The notes: a model not told the origin generated them from the sequence alone. A DNA stretch of 64,000 bases from Ancylobacter sonchi (GCF_018390695.1 NZ_JAHBGF010000046.1:186001-250000), one strand, 5' to 3'. Shown: positions 32,604 through 41,887, numbered from the stretch's first letter. Made by a program: numbers and translations.

Positions 32604-33830
32604 ATGATCCCGCCCGAACTCGCCGCCTTGCGTTCCCCCCACGCCGTGCGCGCCCGTAGTCACATGGTGCTGGACCACGTGCTGGCGGGGGCCTCGCCGT
32701 ATTTCACTGTCGATGAAACCCGGCTCGGCGCGGTGGCGGATTATGTGGCGGAGGTGGCGCGCCGCGCCTATCCGACGCTCGACATCCCCTATCACAGCCG
32801 CTGGCGACACTTCGACGCCGGCGGGGTGGCGCGCTGGGATGCGCTCGCCGGGACGCTCACCAGCGTCGACACGCCGGAGCGCGCGCGGATCATGGTCGAT
32901 CTCGCGGTGGTGAGCGTGCTGCTCGACGCTGGTGCCGGCGACGCCTGGCGCTACCATGAGGACGCGACCGGGCTCACCGTGACCCGTTCGGAAGGGCTGG
33001 CGGTGGCCAGCCTGCACATGTTCCAGGCCGGCGCGTTCTCTTCCGACCCGGCGGTGCCGTTGCGCGTCGACGCGCCGGCGCTGATCGCGCTCGACGCCGC
33101 GACGCTGGCCCGGCATTTCCAGGTGACCGCCGACAACCCACTGGTGGGCGTGCCGGGGCGGGTGACGCTGCTCAACCGGCTCGGTGAGGCGATGGCGGCG
33201 CGTACCGACCTGTTCGGCGACGGGGCGACGCGGCCGGGCGGGCTGATCGACGCGCTGCTGCCGCAGGCCAAGGTCGGTCGGCTGCCGGCGGCGCGCATCC
33301 TGGAGGCGCTGCTCGACGGGCTGTCGGCGATCTGGCCGGCGGGGCTGGTGGTGGACGGCGTGGTGCTGGGCGATGTCGGCCGGCACGGCGCGATCACCGT
33401 GCCGGACCGCTCGGCCGGGTTGGTGCCGTTCCACAAGCTCTCGCAGTGGCTGACCTATTCGCTGCTCGAGCCGTTCGAGGCCGCCGGCGTCGCGGTGGTG
33501 GATCTCGACGAACTCACCGCGCTGCCGGAATACCGCAATGGCGGCCTGTTGGTGGATCTGGAGCTGATCGTGCCGCGTCAGCCCATCGACCCCGCGCAGA
33601 AGCACCCGGTGGGCTCGGAGATGATCGTCGAGTGGCGGGCGCTTACCGTGGCGCTGATGGACCGGCTCGCGGGGGAGGTGCGCGAGCGGCTCGGGCTCGA
33701 CGCCGACGCGTTCCCGCTCGCCAAGCTGCTGCAGGGCGGCACGTGGGCGGCCGGGCGGCAGATCGCCGCGCAGAAGCGCGCAGGCGGACCGCCGCCCATC
33801 GCCATCGACGCCGACGGCACGGTGTTCTGA
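32604..33830 (+). CDS. urc4: Urc4, DUF1688 protein of uracil catabolism
   Basis: About 408 residues, spanning the DUF1688 family over full length (PELAALRSPHAVRARSHMVLDHVLAGASPYFTVDE, HSRWRHFDAGG, VSVLLDAGAGDAWRYHE, EGLAVASLHMFQAGAFS, LVVDGVVLGDVGRHGAITVPD). In yeasts URC4 is essential for growth on uracil and works with URC1; its chemistry is not established. The ATG at 32604 follows AGAAGGA. It ends in a hairpin facing the next, oppositely reading gene. Confidence 0.88.
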   Translation: MIPPELAALRSPHAVRARSHMVLDHVLAGASPYFTVDETRLGAVADYVAEVARRAYPTLDIPYHSRWRHFDAGGVARWDALAGTLTSVDTPERARIMVDLAVVSVLLDAGAGDAWRYHEDATGLTVTRSEGLAVASLHMFQAGAFSSDPAVPLRVDAPALIALDAATLARHFQVTADNPLVGVPGRVTLLNRLGEAMAARTDLFGDGATRPGGLIDALLPQAKVGRLPAARILEALLDGLSAIWPAGLVVDGVVLGDVGRHGAITVPDRSAGLVPFHKLSQWLTYSLLEPFEAAGVAVVDLDELTALPEYRNGGLLVDLELIVPRQPIDPAQKHPVGSEMIVEWRALTVALMDRLAGEVRERLGLDADAFPLAKLLQGGTWAAGRQIAAQKRAGGPPPIAIDADGTVF

Positions 33831-33844
33831 ACGCTGGAAACGCA

Positions 33845-33869
33845 CATGCCCGGGACGAGCCCGGGCATG
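33845..33869. terminator. Bidirectional terminator-like hairpin after urc4
   Basis: A perfect 10-bp stem, CATGCCCGGG with CCCGGGCATG, closes the loop ACGAG in the 63-base gap between converging urc4 and the TctC-type gene. No T-run follows. Confidence 0.6.
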
Positions 33870-33893
33870 GCGCTGGCGGGGGGAGGCGCGGCG

Positions 33894-34898
33894 TCAGTCG
33901 ATCTGCGCGCCGGAAGCCTTGACGATCGGCGCCCATTTGGCGAGTTCGGCCTTCACATGGGCGGCGAGCTCGTCCGGCGTCGAGCCGATGACGGTGGCGC
34001 TGAAATCGGCGAGGCGGGCCTGCACCTTCGGGTCAGAGAGCGACTTGTTGGCGGCGGCGTTCAGCTTGGCGACCACTTCCGGCGGCGTGCCGGCCGGGGC
34101 GAACAGCGCGTTCCAGGTATAGGTCTCGTAGCCGGGAATGGTCTCGGCGATGGCCGGGACGTCCGGGAAGGACGGCGCGCGCTTGGCGGTGGTGACGCCC
34201 AGCGCCCGCAGCTTGCCGCTCTTGATGTGGCCGGCCGAGGAGGGCAGGTTGTCGAACATGATCGGCACCTGGTTGGCCAGCACGTCGTTCAGTGCCGGGC
34301 CGGCGCCCTGATAGGGGATGTGCTGCATCTGCACGCCGGCCAGGCTCTTGAACAGCTCGCCGGAGAGATGCAGCGGCGTGCCGTTGCCGGAAGAGGCGTA
34401 GCTATACTTGTCCGGGTCCTTCTTGAGCAGCTCGACCAGCTCGGGAACGGTCTTGGCCGGGAATTCCGGGTTCACGACGAGCACGTTCGGCACCACCACC
34501 AGCAGCGAGATGGGCGCGAAGCTCTTTTCCGCGTCGTAGGGAATCTTCTTGTACAGCGCCGGGTTGAGCGCGTGGGTGGCCACCGTGCCCATCAGGATGG
34601 TGTAGCCGTCCGGATTGGCCTTCGCCACCTGCGCCGCGCCGAGATTGCCGCCGGCGCCGCCCTTGTTCTCGACCACGACCGGCTGGCCGAGCTCGGCGCT
34701 CATGCGCTCGGCGACGAGGCGCCCAACGAGATCGGTGGAGCCGCCGGCCGGGAAGGGGATGACGAGGGTGACGGGACGCTCCGGGAAGCCCTGCGCGAGC
34801 GAGGGAGCGGCGGCGAAGGCGAAAGCGGCGGCGCTGGCGGCGGCAAGAAGCGTGCGGAACTTGCCACCAAAGGCGGCGCGAGGCGTGGCGCGAAACAT
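33894..34898 (-). CDS. TctC/Bug-family tripartite transporter binding protein
   Basis: 334 residues with a cleavable signal peptide (LLAAASAAAFAFAAAPSLAQG). The mature part starts FPERPVTLVIPFPAGGSTDLVGRLVAERMSAELGQPVVVENKGGAGGNLGA, the hallmark of Bug/TctC periplasmic proteins that bind carboxylates and similar solutes. The membrane partners TctA and TctB are not in the window; orphan Bug proteins are frequent in such genomes. It diverges from the polyamine-type ABC operon over a 330-base region. Confidence 0.92.
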   Translation of the reverse strand: MFRATPRAAFGGKFRTLLAAASAAAFAFAAAPSLAQGFPERPVTLVIPFPAGGSTDLVGRLVAERMSAELGQPVVVENKGGAGGNLGAAQVAKANPDGYTILMGTVATHALNPALYKKIPYDAEKSFAPISLLVVVPNVLVVNPEFPAKTVPELVELLKKDPDKYSYASSGNGTPLHLSGELFKSLAGVQMQHIPYQGAGPALNDVLANQVPIMFDNLPSSAGHIKSGKLRALGVTTAKRAPSFPDVPAIAETIPGYETYTWNALFAPAGTPPEVVAKLNAAANKSLSDPKVQARLADFSATVIGSTPDELAAHVKAELAKWAPIVKASGAQID

Positions 34899-35228
34899 GG
34901 CGTATCTCCCATGGGGACGGATGGTGGCATCTTGTCGGGTGCCTTTTGGTCACGTTCCCCGATTTGGCGACCGGGCTCAACGGCTTCGCCGGTAAGTTCG
35001 ACCAATGGACGGCGGGTTTTCCGTGATTGGATTCGATTATTCGTAAAATTGTATCCGATTTGACCAGCGCTCGCGCACGATGCCCAAAAGCTGGGCGCCC
35101 GATTGGCGGCTTTCCCGTCTCCACCTATCATCTTCGGGGCGATTTTCCCGTCCGGCGCCGCCCGCGACAACTGGCATAGGCCTTGCGAAGGTGGTCGCCG
35201 AGACGGACGGGCGAGGGTGACAGGCCAG
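34899..35228. promoter_or_regulatory. Divergent region between TctC-type gene and ABC importer operon
   Basis: 330 bases without a gene. An AT-rich section at 35020-35065 has inverted ATTGGAT (35026-35032) and ATCCGAT (35053-35059) half sites. A candidate sigma-54 promoter lies at 35172-35186 and is listed separately. A GAGG ribosome site before 35229 sets the start of the ATPase gene. Confidence 0.5.
35172..35186 (+). promoter_or_regulatory. Candidate sigma-54 (-24/-12) promoter
   Basis: TGGCATAGGCCTTGC has the invariant GG and GC separated by exactly ten bases and matches TGGCAC-N5-TTGC at all but one defined base. It lies 43 bases before the ABC ATPase start, leaving a leader of about 30 bases. 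This would place the importer under nitrogen or other enhancer-dependent control. Confidence 0.6.
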
Positions 35229-36323
35229 ATGAGCAAAGGCGCCGACATCGAGCTGATCCAGGTCACCAAGCGCTATGGGCTGGCGCTGGCGGTCGATGCG
35301 GTGTCGCTCAAGATTCCCAAGGGTACCTATTGTTGCCTGCTCGGCCCCTCCGGCTGCGGCAAGACCACGACGCTGCGCATGATCGCCGGCCATGAGAGCA
35401 TCACCCAGGGCGACGTTCGCCTCGGCCCGGCGGTGGTCACCGACCTGCCGCCGGCCAAGCGCGGCACGGCGATGATGTTCCAGAGCTATGCGCTGTTTCC
35501 CCATCTCGACACCGTCGACAACGTCGCCTTCAGCCTGAAGATGAAAGGCGTCGACAAGCCGACCCGTCGCGCCAAGGCGATGGAGATGCTCAAGCTGGTG
35601 CAGCTCGATCATCTCGCCGAGCGCCGGCCGGCGCAGCTCTCCGGCGGCCAGCAGCAGCGCGTGGCGCTGGCGCGGGCGTTGATCACCGATCCGCAGGCGC
35701 TGCTGCTCGACGAGCCGCTCTCCGCGCTCGACCCGTTCCTCAAGATCAAGGTGCGGCAGGAGCTGAAGAAGCTGCAATTGCAGCTCGGCATCTCCTTCAT
35801 CCACGTCACCCATAGCCAGGAGGAGGCGATGGCGCTCTCCGACCTGGTGGTGGTGATGAATGGCGGGCGCATCGAGCAGGCGGCGGAGCCGCGCGAGGTG
35901 TTCAACCGGCCGGCAACCGCCTTCGTCGCCCGCTTCATGGGCGACCACAACGTGATCGCCGGCCGCGTCGCCGGCAAGGCGGGCGATGCGTTCACCTTCG
36001 AGGTGCCGGGCGGCGCGTCCTTCGCCGCGCCGGACGGCGAGGGGCTTGAGCCCGGTGCGCCGGTGGAGATCGCCGTGCGCACCGACCGCATCCGCATCGG
36101 CGAGCCGTCGATCGCCGGCTGCGGGCTCACCGGCCTCGTGCAGAACATCGAATATCACGGCCAGAAGGTGCAGGTGGCGCTCTCGGCGCCCGGGGTCGAC
36201 GACTTCGCGGTGCAGGTGCCGGAATCCGCCTTCTTCGCCAATCCGCTGTCCCTCGGCGAGGCGGTGCCGCTCGCCTGGACGCCGGACGACGTCCACCTGC
36301 TCAAGCCTTCGCCTTCCGCCTGA
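35229..36323 (+). CDS. ABC importer ATPase, PotA type
   Basis: About 364 residues. Walker A GPSGCGKTT, Q-loop MMFQSYALFPH, signature LSGGQQQR, Walker B ALLLDEPLSALD and the switch His in IHVTHSQEEAMALSD are all present. A C-terminal TOBE domain from about residue 260 regulates the pump. It energises the two permeases downstream. With a spermidine/putrescine-type binding protein as next gene, the cargo is probably a polyamine or related amine. In-frame starts upstream would read through the sigma-54 promoter candidate, so the ATG at 35229 is used. Confidence 0.93.
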   Translation: MSKGADIELIQVTKRYGLALAVDAVSLKIPKGTYCCLLGPSGCGKTTTLRMIAGHESITQGDVRLGPAVVTDLPPAKRGTAMMFQSYALFPHLDTVDNVAFSLKMKGVDKPTRRAKAMEMLKLVQLDHLAERRPAQLSGGQQQRVALARALITDPQALLLDEPLSALDPFLKIKVRQELKKLQLQLGISFIHVTHSQEEAMALSDLVVVMNGGRIEQAAEPREVFNRPATAFVARFMGDHNVIAGRVAGKAGDAFTFEVPGGASFAAPDGEGLEPGAPVEIAVRTDRIRIGEPSIAGCGLTGLVQNIEYHGQKVQVALSAPGVDDFAVQVPESAFFANPLSLGEAVPLAWTPDDVHLLKPSPSA

Positions 36324-36380
36324 GAGAGACACGGCCAGCGGACGGGGGTCCGCGGCCAAACGACATATCGGGAGACAGAC

Positions 36381-37667
36381 ATGACGAAGAAGACCACCTC
36401 CAAGGGCGTCAGCCGCCGCCAGCTGCTCAAGGGGGCGGCCGCAGCGGGCGGCCTCGCCGCCGGCGCCGGCGTCGTCACCGGCTTCCCGACCATCTGGGCG
36501 CAGAACCCGATCACGCTGCGCCAGTTCGGTACCGGCGTGTCGAACATCAATGCCATCGCCGAGAAGTGTAAGGCGGACCTCGGCATCACCCTGCAGATGA
36601 CGGCGCTCGATTCCGACGCGGTATCGCAGCGCGTGGTGACGCAGGCCAACTCCTTCGACATCGCCGACATCGAATACTGGATCTGCAAGAAGGTGTTCCC
36701 GGCCGGCACGCTGCAGCCGATGGACGTGAAGAAGATCAAGTATTACGACGACATCGTGCCGATCTTCACCACCGGCAAGCTCACCCCGGAATCGAAGATC
36801 GCCCAGGGTACCGCGCCGAATACCGTCGGCTTCGTCGAGGGGCCGGACTCCAAGACGTTCGCCAAGGCGCCCACCCAGTGGATGACGCTGATCCCCACCA
36901 TCTACAACGCCGACACCTTCGGCATTCGCCCCGACCTCGTCGGCCGGCCGATCAAGAATTGGAAGGACATTCTCGATCCCGCCTTCAAGGGCAAGACCTC
37001 GATACTGAACATCCCGTCCATCGGCATCATGGACGCGGCGATGATCTGCGAGAGCGCCGGCGTCATCAAGTATGGCGACAAGGGCAACATGACCAAGGCG
37101 GAGATCGACACCACCATCGATTTCCTGATCAAGACCAAAAAGGCCGGCCAGTTCCGCGCTTTCTGGAAGACCTTCGACGAGAGCGTCAACCTGATGGCCT
37201 CGGGCGAGGTGGTGATCCAGTCCATGTGGTCGCCGGCGGTGGCGGCGGTGCGCTCCAAGGGCATCCCCTGCGTCTACCAGCCGCTGGAAGAGGGCTACCG
37301 CGCCTGGGGCGGCGGCCTCGGCATGGCCAAGCACCTGAAGGGCGCGCAACTCGATGCCGCCTATGAGTACATCAACTGGTACCTCTCCGGCTGGGTCGGC
37401 GCCTATCTGAACCGCCAGGGCTACTATTCGGCCGTGCTCTCCACCGCCGAGAAGAACATGACGCCGGACGAGTGGGCGTTCTGGATGCTCGGCCAGCCGG
37501 CCAAGGCCGACATTCTCTCGCCGGAAGGCAAGGTGATGTACACGGCGGGCGCGGTGCGCGACGGCGGCTCCTTCAAGGAGCGCATGGGCGCGGTGGCCTG
37601 CTGGAACTCGGTGATGGACGAGGACCGCTACATGGTCCGCCGCTGGAACGAGTTCATCGCCGCGTAA
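36381..37667 (+). CDS. ABC extracellular substrate-binding protein, PotD type, Tat signal
   Basis: 428 residues. The N-terminus SRRQLLKGAAAAGGLAAGAG is a twin-arginine signal, so it is exported folded and acts in the periplasm. The mature part has the two-lobe family 1 plan (FGTGVSNINAIAEKC, YEYINWYLSGWVGAYLNRQGYYSAV). It follows the ATPase gene after 57 bases. A hairpin-rich repeat of about 200 bases separates it from the permease genes, which may raise its message level relative to theirs. Substrate: amine-type, inferred. Confidence 0.9.
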   Translation: MTKKTTSKGVSRRQLLKGAAAAGGLAAGAGVVTGFPTIWAQNPITLRQFGTGVSNINAIAEKCKADLGITLQMTALDSDAVSQRVVTQANSFDIADIEYWICKKVFPAGTLQPMDVKKIKYYDDIVPIFTTGKLTPESKIAQGTAPNTVGFVEGPDSKTFAKAPTQWMTLIPTIYNADTFGIRPDLVGRPIKNWKDILDPAFKGKTSILNIPSIGIMDAAMICESAGVIKYGDKGNMTKAEIDTTIDFLIKTKKAGQFRAFWKTFDESVNLMASGEVVIQSMWSPAVAAVRSKGIPCVYQPLEEGYRAWGGGLGMAKHLKGAQLDAAYEYINWYLSGWVGAYLNRQGYYSAVLSTAEKNMTPDEWAFWMLGQPAKADILSPEGKVMYTAGAVRDGGSFKERMGAVACWNSVMDEDRYMVRRWNEFIAA

Positions 37668-37689
37668 AAAGTGGCGGAAGCCAGTCGGA

Positions 37690-37855
37690 GCGCCCCTCCT
37701 TCTCCTTGCGCCGGACTCGGCAGTTGCCGAGTTCGGCCTCACGCTGGTCGAAATCGGAAGCATCCGATTTCGACGGCGAGGGACGAGGGGAGGGGCTCCG
37801 GGATTGGTAATCGCCATTCCCCTCGCCCAACCCTCTCCACATGGGGAGAGGGCTT
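37690..37855. repeat. Intergenic hairpin repeat, block B
   Basis: Between the binding protein and first permease of the polyamine-type operon. Hairpin 37711-37736 has an 11-bp stem (arm CCGGACTCGGC) with loop AGTT. Hairpin 37747-37774 has a 12-bp perfect stem (arm GTCGAAATCGGA) with loop AGCA. Then CCCTCTCC-ACAT-GGGGAGAGGG (about 37831-37851) forms a further stem. The cores GGC-AGTT-GCC and GGA-AGCA-TCC are shared in type with blocks A and C. Confidence 0.8.
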
Positions 37856-37879
37856 CAGGTCCCCCACCGGAACGCCCGC

Positions 37880-38731
37880 ATGACGCTTTCACGCCTCGCG
37901 CCCTATCTTCAGGCGACGCCGCTGACGCTGATCCTCGCGGCCTTTCTGGTGCTGCCCATCGCCACCATCGCGATGGTGAGCTTCTGGGACTATGATTCCA
38001 TCCAGATCTTCCCGGCCTTCGTCTTCACCAATTACGAGGAGACGATCACCTCGCCGGTGACCTGGAACACCTACATCAACACCTTCAAATACACCCTGAT
38101 CGTGTGGGCGCTGACGCTGCTCATCGGCTTCTGGGTGGCCTATTATCTCGCCTTCCACATCCGCTCGACGACGATGCAGATGGTGCTGTTCCTCGTCTGC
38201 ACCATCCCGTTCCTGACCTCGAACATCATTCGCATGATCTCGTGGATCCCGTTCCTCGGCCGCAACGGGCTGTTGAACCAGACGCTGATGAGCATGGGGA
38301 TCATAAACCAGCCGCTGGAGTTCCTGCTGTTCTCCGACTTCGCGGTGGTGCTCGCCATGGTGCATCTCTACACGCTGTTCATGGTGACGCCGATCTTCAA
38401 CACGCTGATGCGCATCGACCGGGCGCTGATCGAGGCGGCGCGCGACGCCGGCGCCAATGGCTGGCAGATCCTCACCAACGTCATCATCCCGCTGGCCAAG
38501 CCCGGCATTGCCATCGGCTCGATCTTCGTCGTCACGCTGGTGATGGGCGACTTCATCACCGTGCGCTTCATGTCCGGCGGCCAGTCGGCCTCGGTGGGCC
38601 TGATGATGGCGAACCAGATCGCGCTGCTGCAATACCCGGCCGCCGCGGCCAATGCGATGATCCTGCTGATCATCGTGCTGATGCTGGTCGGCGCCATCTT
38701 GCGCGTCGTCAACATCCGCAAGGAACTGTGA
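37880..38731 (+). CDS. ABC importer permease, PotB type
   Basis: About 283 residues with six membrane segments. The cytoplasmic coupling motif is RALIEAARDAGANGWQILTNVIIPLAKPGI (EAA loop). It pairs with the next gene to form the heteromeric channel. The ATG at 37880 is used; an upstream extension would run into the hairpin repeat. A gap of 19 bases to the next permease indicates one transcript. Confidence 0.92.
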   Translation: MTLSRLAPYLQATPLTLILAAFLVLPIATIAMVSFWDYDSIQIFPAFVFTNYEETITSPVTWNTYINTFKYTLIVWALTLLIGFWVAYYLAFHIRSTTMQMVLFLVCTIPFLTSNIIRMISWIPFLGRNGLLNQTLMSMGIINQPLEFLLFSDFAVVLAMVHLYTLFMVTPIFNTLMRIDRALIEAARDAGANGWQILTNVIIPLAKPGIAIGSIFVVTLVMGDFITVRFMSGGQSASVGLMMANQIALLQYPAAAANAMILLIIVLMLVGAILRVVNIRKEL

Positions 38732-38750
38732 GGCTGGGAAGGATCTCGCG

Positions 38751-39581
38751 ATGAACTCGGAAAAGCGCAGCCTCGGTTTCTACGTCCTCACGGCCTTCTT
38801 CGCGCTGTTCGTGCTGTTCCTGTACGGCCCGCTGACGACGATCTTCATCCTGTCGTTCCAGGGCCCGAATGGCGGCCTCACCTTCCCGATGAACGGCTCC
38901 TCGGTACACTGGTTCAAGAACCTCCTGTTCGAGCAGCAGGCTGTGGGCGATTTCGGCGGCGCCTTCACCCGCTCGCTCCTCCTCGGGCTGATGACCATGC
39001 TGGCGACGGTGGTGGTGTCGCTGCTCGCCGGCCTCGCCTTTCGCCGCCGCTTCCTCGGCTCCGGCCCGCTATTCTACCTGACGATCGCCAGCCTGATCGT
39101 GCCCTCGATCCTGATCTCGCTGGGCATCGGCCTCGCCTTCCAGGTGTTCGGGCTGAACCCGGCCTGGTACTCGTCGGCCTTCGGCGCGCATCTCACCTGG
39201 ACGCTGCCATTCGGCCTCCTGATCATGTTCGCGGTGTTCAACCGCTTCAACCCGTCCTACGAGGAAGCCGCGCGCGACCTCGGCGCCACGTCGTGGCAGA
39301 CCTTCGCGCATGTGGTGCTGCCGATCATCCTGCCGAGCCTGGTCGGCGTCGGCCTGTTCGGCTTCACGCTCTCCTATGACGAGTTCGCCCGCACGCTGAT
39401 GACCGCCGGCACCTTCAACACGCTGCCGCTGGAGATCTACGGCATGACCACCAATGTCACCACGCCGGTGCTCTATGCGCTGGGCACGGTGACGACGGTG
39501 TTCTCGATGGCGATCATCGTGGTGGCGCTCGTCGCCATCGCCGTCCTGCGGAAGCGCCGGGCGCGGAAGGTAGCGGGCTGA
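38751..39581 (+). CDS. ABC importer permease, PotC type
   Basis: 276 residues, six membrane segments, EAA loop YEEAARDLGATSWQTFAHVVLPIILPSLVG. It is the second channel subunit and the last gene of the polyamine-type operon. The charged tail RKRRARK faces the cytoplasm. Confidence 0.92.
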   Translation: MNSEKRSLGFYVLTAFFALFVLFLYGPLTTIFILSFQGPNGGLTFPMNGSSVHWFKNLLFEQQAVGDFGGAFTRSLLLGLMTMLATVVVSLLAGLAFRRRFLGSGPLFYLTIASLIVPSILISLGIGLAFQVFGLNPAWYSSAFGAHLTWTLPFGLLIMFAVFNRFNPSYEEAARDLGATSWQTFAHVVLPIILPSLVGVGLFGFTLSYDEFARTLMTAGTFNTLPLEIYGMTTNVTTPVLYALGTVTTVFSMAIIVVALVAIAVLRKRRARKVAG

Positions 39582-39758
39582 TCTCGCCGCCCGTTTCCTG
39601 CCGCTGCGGAAAGATTTGCCTTCACAGAGGCTTGCGCAGAAAGTGCTTGCCGGCGACGAGAAGGAACCGGATAGTTCGTGGCGGGTTGATGTCCAGAATA
39701 AGTCGTGCGGCTGGAACCCACCGGGCCGAAGCGGCGTGGACGTTATGGGAGAAACGCC

Positions 39759-39980
39759 ATGAACATCTGCACCACGGACCGCAGCATCTGCGATCTGCTC
39801 AAGGAAGTGGCCAAGGACGACCGCAAGCACGCCTTGATTATCAAGCTGCGCAGCGGCGACACCGTCACCGCCTATGGACCGATCGAAGTGGCGGACCGGT
39901 TCATGCTGTGCCGTCTGCACGACAACAACTATCAGGGCAACCAGCTGATCGCGCTCGATACCATCGAGTTCATCCGCTGA
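39759..39980 (+). CDS. Small unrecognised protein
   Basis: 73 residues (MNICTTDRSICDLLKEVAKDD...). The ATG follows a GGGAGA site. The central strand pattern HALIIKLRSGDTVTAYGPIEVADRFMLCRL and ALDTIEFIR suggests a small beta-barrel of SH3 or Sm-like type. No signal peptide or membrane segment. It stands alone, 177 bases after the permease, facing the OCD gene. Function unknown. Confidence 0.6.
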   Translation: MNICTTDRSICDLLKEVAKDDRKHALIIKLRSGDTVTAYGPIEVADRFMLCRLHDNNYQGNQLIALDTIEFIR

Positions 39981-40000
39981 ACGCGCGCCACTGAGGCGAA

Positions 40001-40933
40001 TCAGCTCCCGACCACCAGACGCGCGGCGGCGAGATCCTCCAGCGCCGCGCCCACCGACTTGAACAGCGTCACCTCTTCCGCCGTGCGACGGCCGGGATGG
40101 CGGCCGAGCGCGAGGTCTTGCAGGTCGGCCCGCAGCGCCTCGGCCGACCACAGTCCGGCTTTCAGCGGCTGCAAGAGGTCGCCCGCCTCGGCCAATGCCC
40201 CCGCTCGCGTATCGACGAATACCTCGGCGCGCTGCACCAGCGCGTCGTCGCTCTCGCGCATCGCCGGGTTGAAGGCGCCGACCAGATCGATATGGGTGCC
40301 CGGGCGCACGTCGGCTCCCTTGACCAGCGGCGCCGTCGAGGTGGTGGCGCAGCTGACGATGTCGGCCTCGCCGAGCGCGGCGGCGATGTCGTCGACCGCC
40401 CGCGCCTCCAGGCCACAGGCACCGATGGTGGCGGCGAGCACCTCGGCCTTGTCGCGGCGCCGCCCCCACACCAGCACCCGCTCGATCGGCCGCACCGCGC
40501 GATGCGCGGCGGCGAGCTGCGCCGCGACATGGCCGGTGCCGACGATCAGCAGCGTGCGGCTGTCCGCGCGGGCCAGCCAGGAGGCGGCGAGCGCCGAGGC
40601 GGCGGCGGTGCGGCGATTGGTGAGCACGTCGCCCTCCATCACCGCGCGCGGCTGGCCGGTGACGCCGTCGAACAGCACATAGAGCGAGCCCACCGCGCCA
40701 AGCCCGTGCGCGGCATTGTTGGGGAACACGGTGACCAGCTTGGTGCCGATGGCCTCGCCACGCTTCCAGGCCGGCATGGTGAGCAGGTGGCCGGGGGCGG
40801 CCGGGGTGCCGACGTCGAAGGCGCCGCGCACCGGCATCGCCTCGTCATGCGTGGCGAAGGCCTCGCGCAGGGCCGCGATCAGGCGGGGATAGTCGAGGGC
40901 GGCCTCGATTTCCTCGGCGGCGTAGAAGCGCAT
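40001..40933 (-). CDS. Ornithine cyclodeaminase/mu-crystallin family protein
   Basis: 310 residues, NAD(P)-dependent. The Rossmann motif is LLIVGTGHVAAQLAAAHRAV, preceded by VMEGDVLTNRRTAAASALAASWLA, the family's substrate loop with conserved Arg and Thr. Members include ornithine cyclodeaminase, alanine dehydrogenase and ketimine reductases, and sequence alone does not choose between them. It lies downstream of a GntR-type regulator on the same strand and near a divergent peptide-type importer, so it may act on an imported amino acid derivative. Confidence 0.87.
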   Translation of the reverse strand: MRFYAAEEIEAALDYPRLIAALREAFATHDEAMPVRGAFDVGTPAAPGHLLTMPAWKRGEAIGTKLVTVFPNNAAHGLGAVGSLYVLFDGVTGQPRAVMEGDVLTNRRTAAASALAASWLARADSRTLLIVGTGHVAAQLAAAHRAVRPIERVLVWGRRRDKAEVLAATIGACGLEARAVDDIAAALGEADIVSCATTSTAPLVKGADVRPGTHIDLVGAFNPAMRESDDALVQRAEVFVDTRAGALAEAGDLLQPLKAGLWSAEALRADLQDLALGRHPGRRTAEEVTLFKSVGAALEDLAAARLVVGS

Positions 40934-41089
40934 GGGCTCGTCTCCTGAAGCGGCGGAAAGGCGAGCGCGAAGCTAGAGCATGTTCCCCGCCGGCGGAATG
41001 AGCCTTTGGAGGCGAGCGGCGCAGCCTGTTGAAATCTTGGGCTGTCCCAGTGACGGGCGCGCGGGTGGGCGCCTGCCTGCGACGCGACG

Positions 41090-41761
41090 TCAGTTCGCCT
41101 GCCAGCGGGCGGCGGGCGGGGTGGCGAGCTGCTCGAAAGCATCCTCGACCAGGCTGACATGGTGCAGCATGGCGGCATGGGCGGCGGAGGCGTCGCCGGT
41201 CAGCACCGCCCGCATCACCGCCCCGTGCTCGGCATGGGAGAGCGCCAGCCGGCCGGGAGCACGGAACTGCGCGTGGCGGAACGGCGCCAGCCGCCGGCGC
41301 AGTGTCGCGGTCATCTCCGCCAGCACCGGGTTGTGCGAGCCGGCATAGAACAGGGTGTGGAAATTGCTATTGGCGGCGGCATAGGCCTCGACGTCGTCGC
41401 GCGCCACCATGTCGGCCATGCTGTCATAGAGGGCGCCGAGCCGCCGCCGCTCGATCGGCGTCATGCTGAGCGCGGAGAGCCGGGCGCAGGTGGCCTCCAG
41501 CTCGCCCATGGCGACGAACAGCGTTTCCAGCTGCTGGGAGGTGACCTCGGCGACGATGGCGCCGCGGCGCGGGCGCAACTCGATCAGCCCGGTGGTGGCG
41601 AGCTTGCGCAGCGCTTCTCGGACCGGCGTGCGCGAAGTGCCGTAGCGGGCGGCCAGCATGTGCTCGTCGAGGCGAGTGCCGGGTTCCAGCGAGCCGTTGA
41701 TGATGGCATCGGCGATCTCGCCGGCCAGCTTTTCGGTGCGCGTCTGCCGTTCGTCGGCCAT
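41090..41761 (-). CDS. GntR-family regulator, FadR (FCD) subfamily
   Basis: 223 residues. N-terminal winged helix (RLDEHMLAARYGTSRTPVREALRKLATTGLIELRPRRGAIV) followed by an all-helical FCD domain whose metal-type residues appear in NSNFHTLFYAGSHNP, LSHAEHGAVM and AMLHHV. It diverges from the peptide-type ABC operon and precedes the OCD gene, and likely controls both. The small ligand would be an acid or amino acid derivative. Confidence 0.92.
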   Translation of the reverse strand: MADERQTRTEKLAGEIADAIINGSLEPGTRLDEHMLAARYGTSRTPVREALRKLATTGLIELRPRRGAIVAEVTSQQLETLFVAMGELEATCARLSALSMTPIERRRLGALYDSMADMVARDDVEAYAAANSNFHTLFYAGSHNPVLAEMTATLRRRLAPFRHAQFRAPGRLALSHAEHGAVMRAVLTGDASAAHAAMLHHVSLVEDAFEQLATPPAARWQAN

Positions 41762-41887
41762 GCGGGAATATGCCTGCTCGAAGAGGTTGTTTCCCCTGTC
41801 CTACAAACTCATCGCATGAATCGCGATCCGCATACAGCACAGAATTTCAGCGTCCGTGACAGCAATTTGAGCACGCAAGATTCAAAA

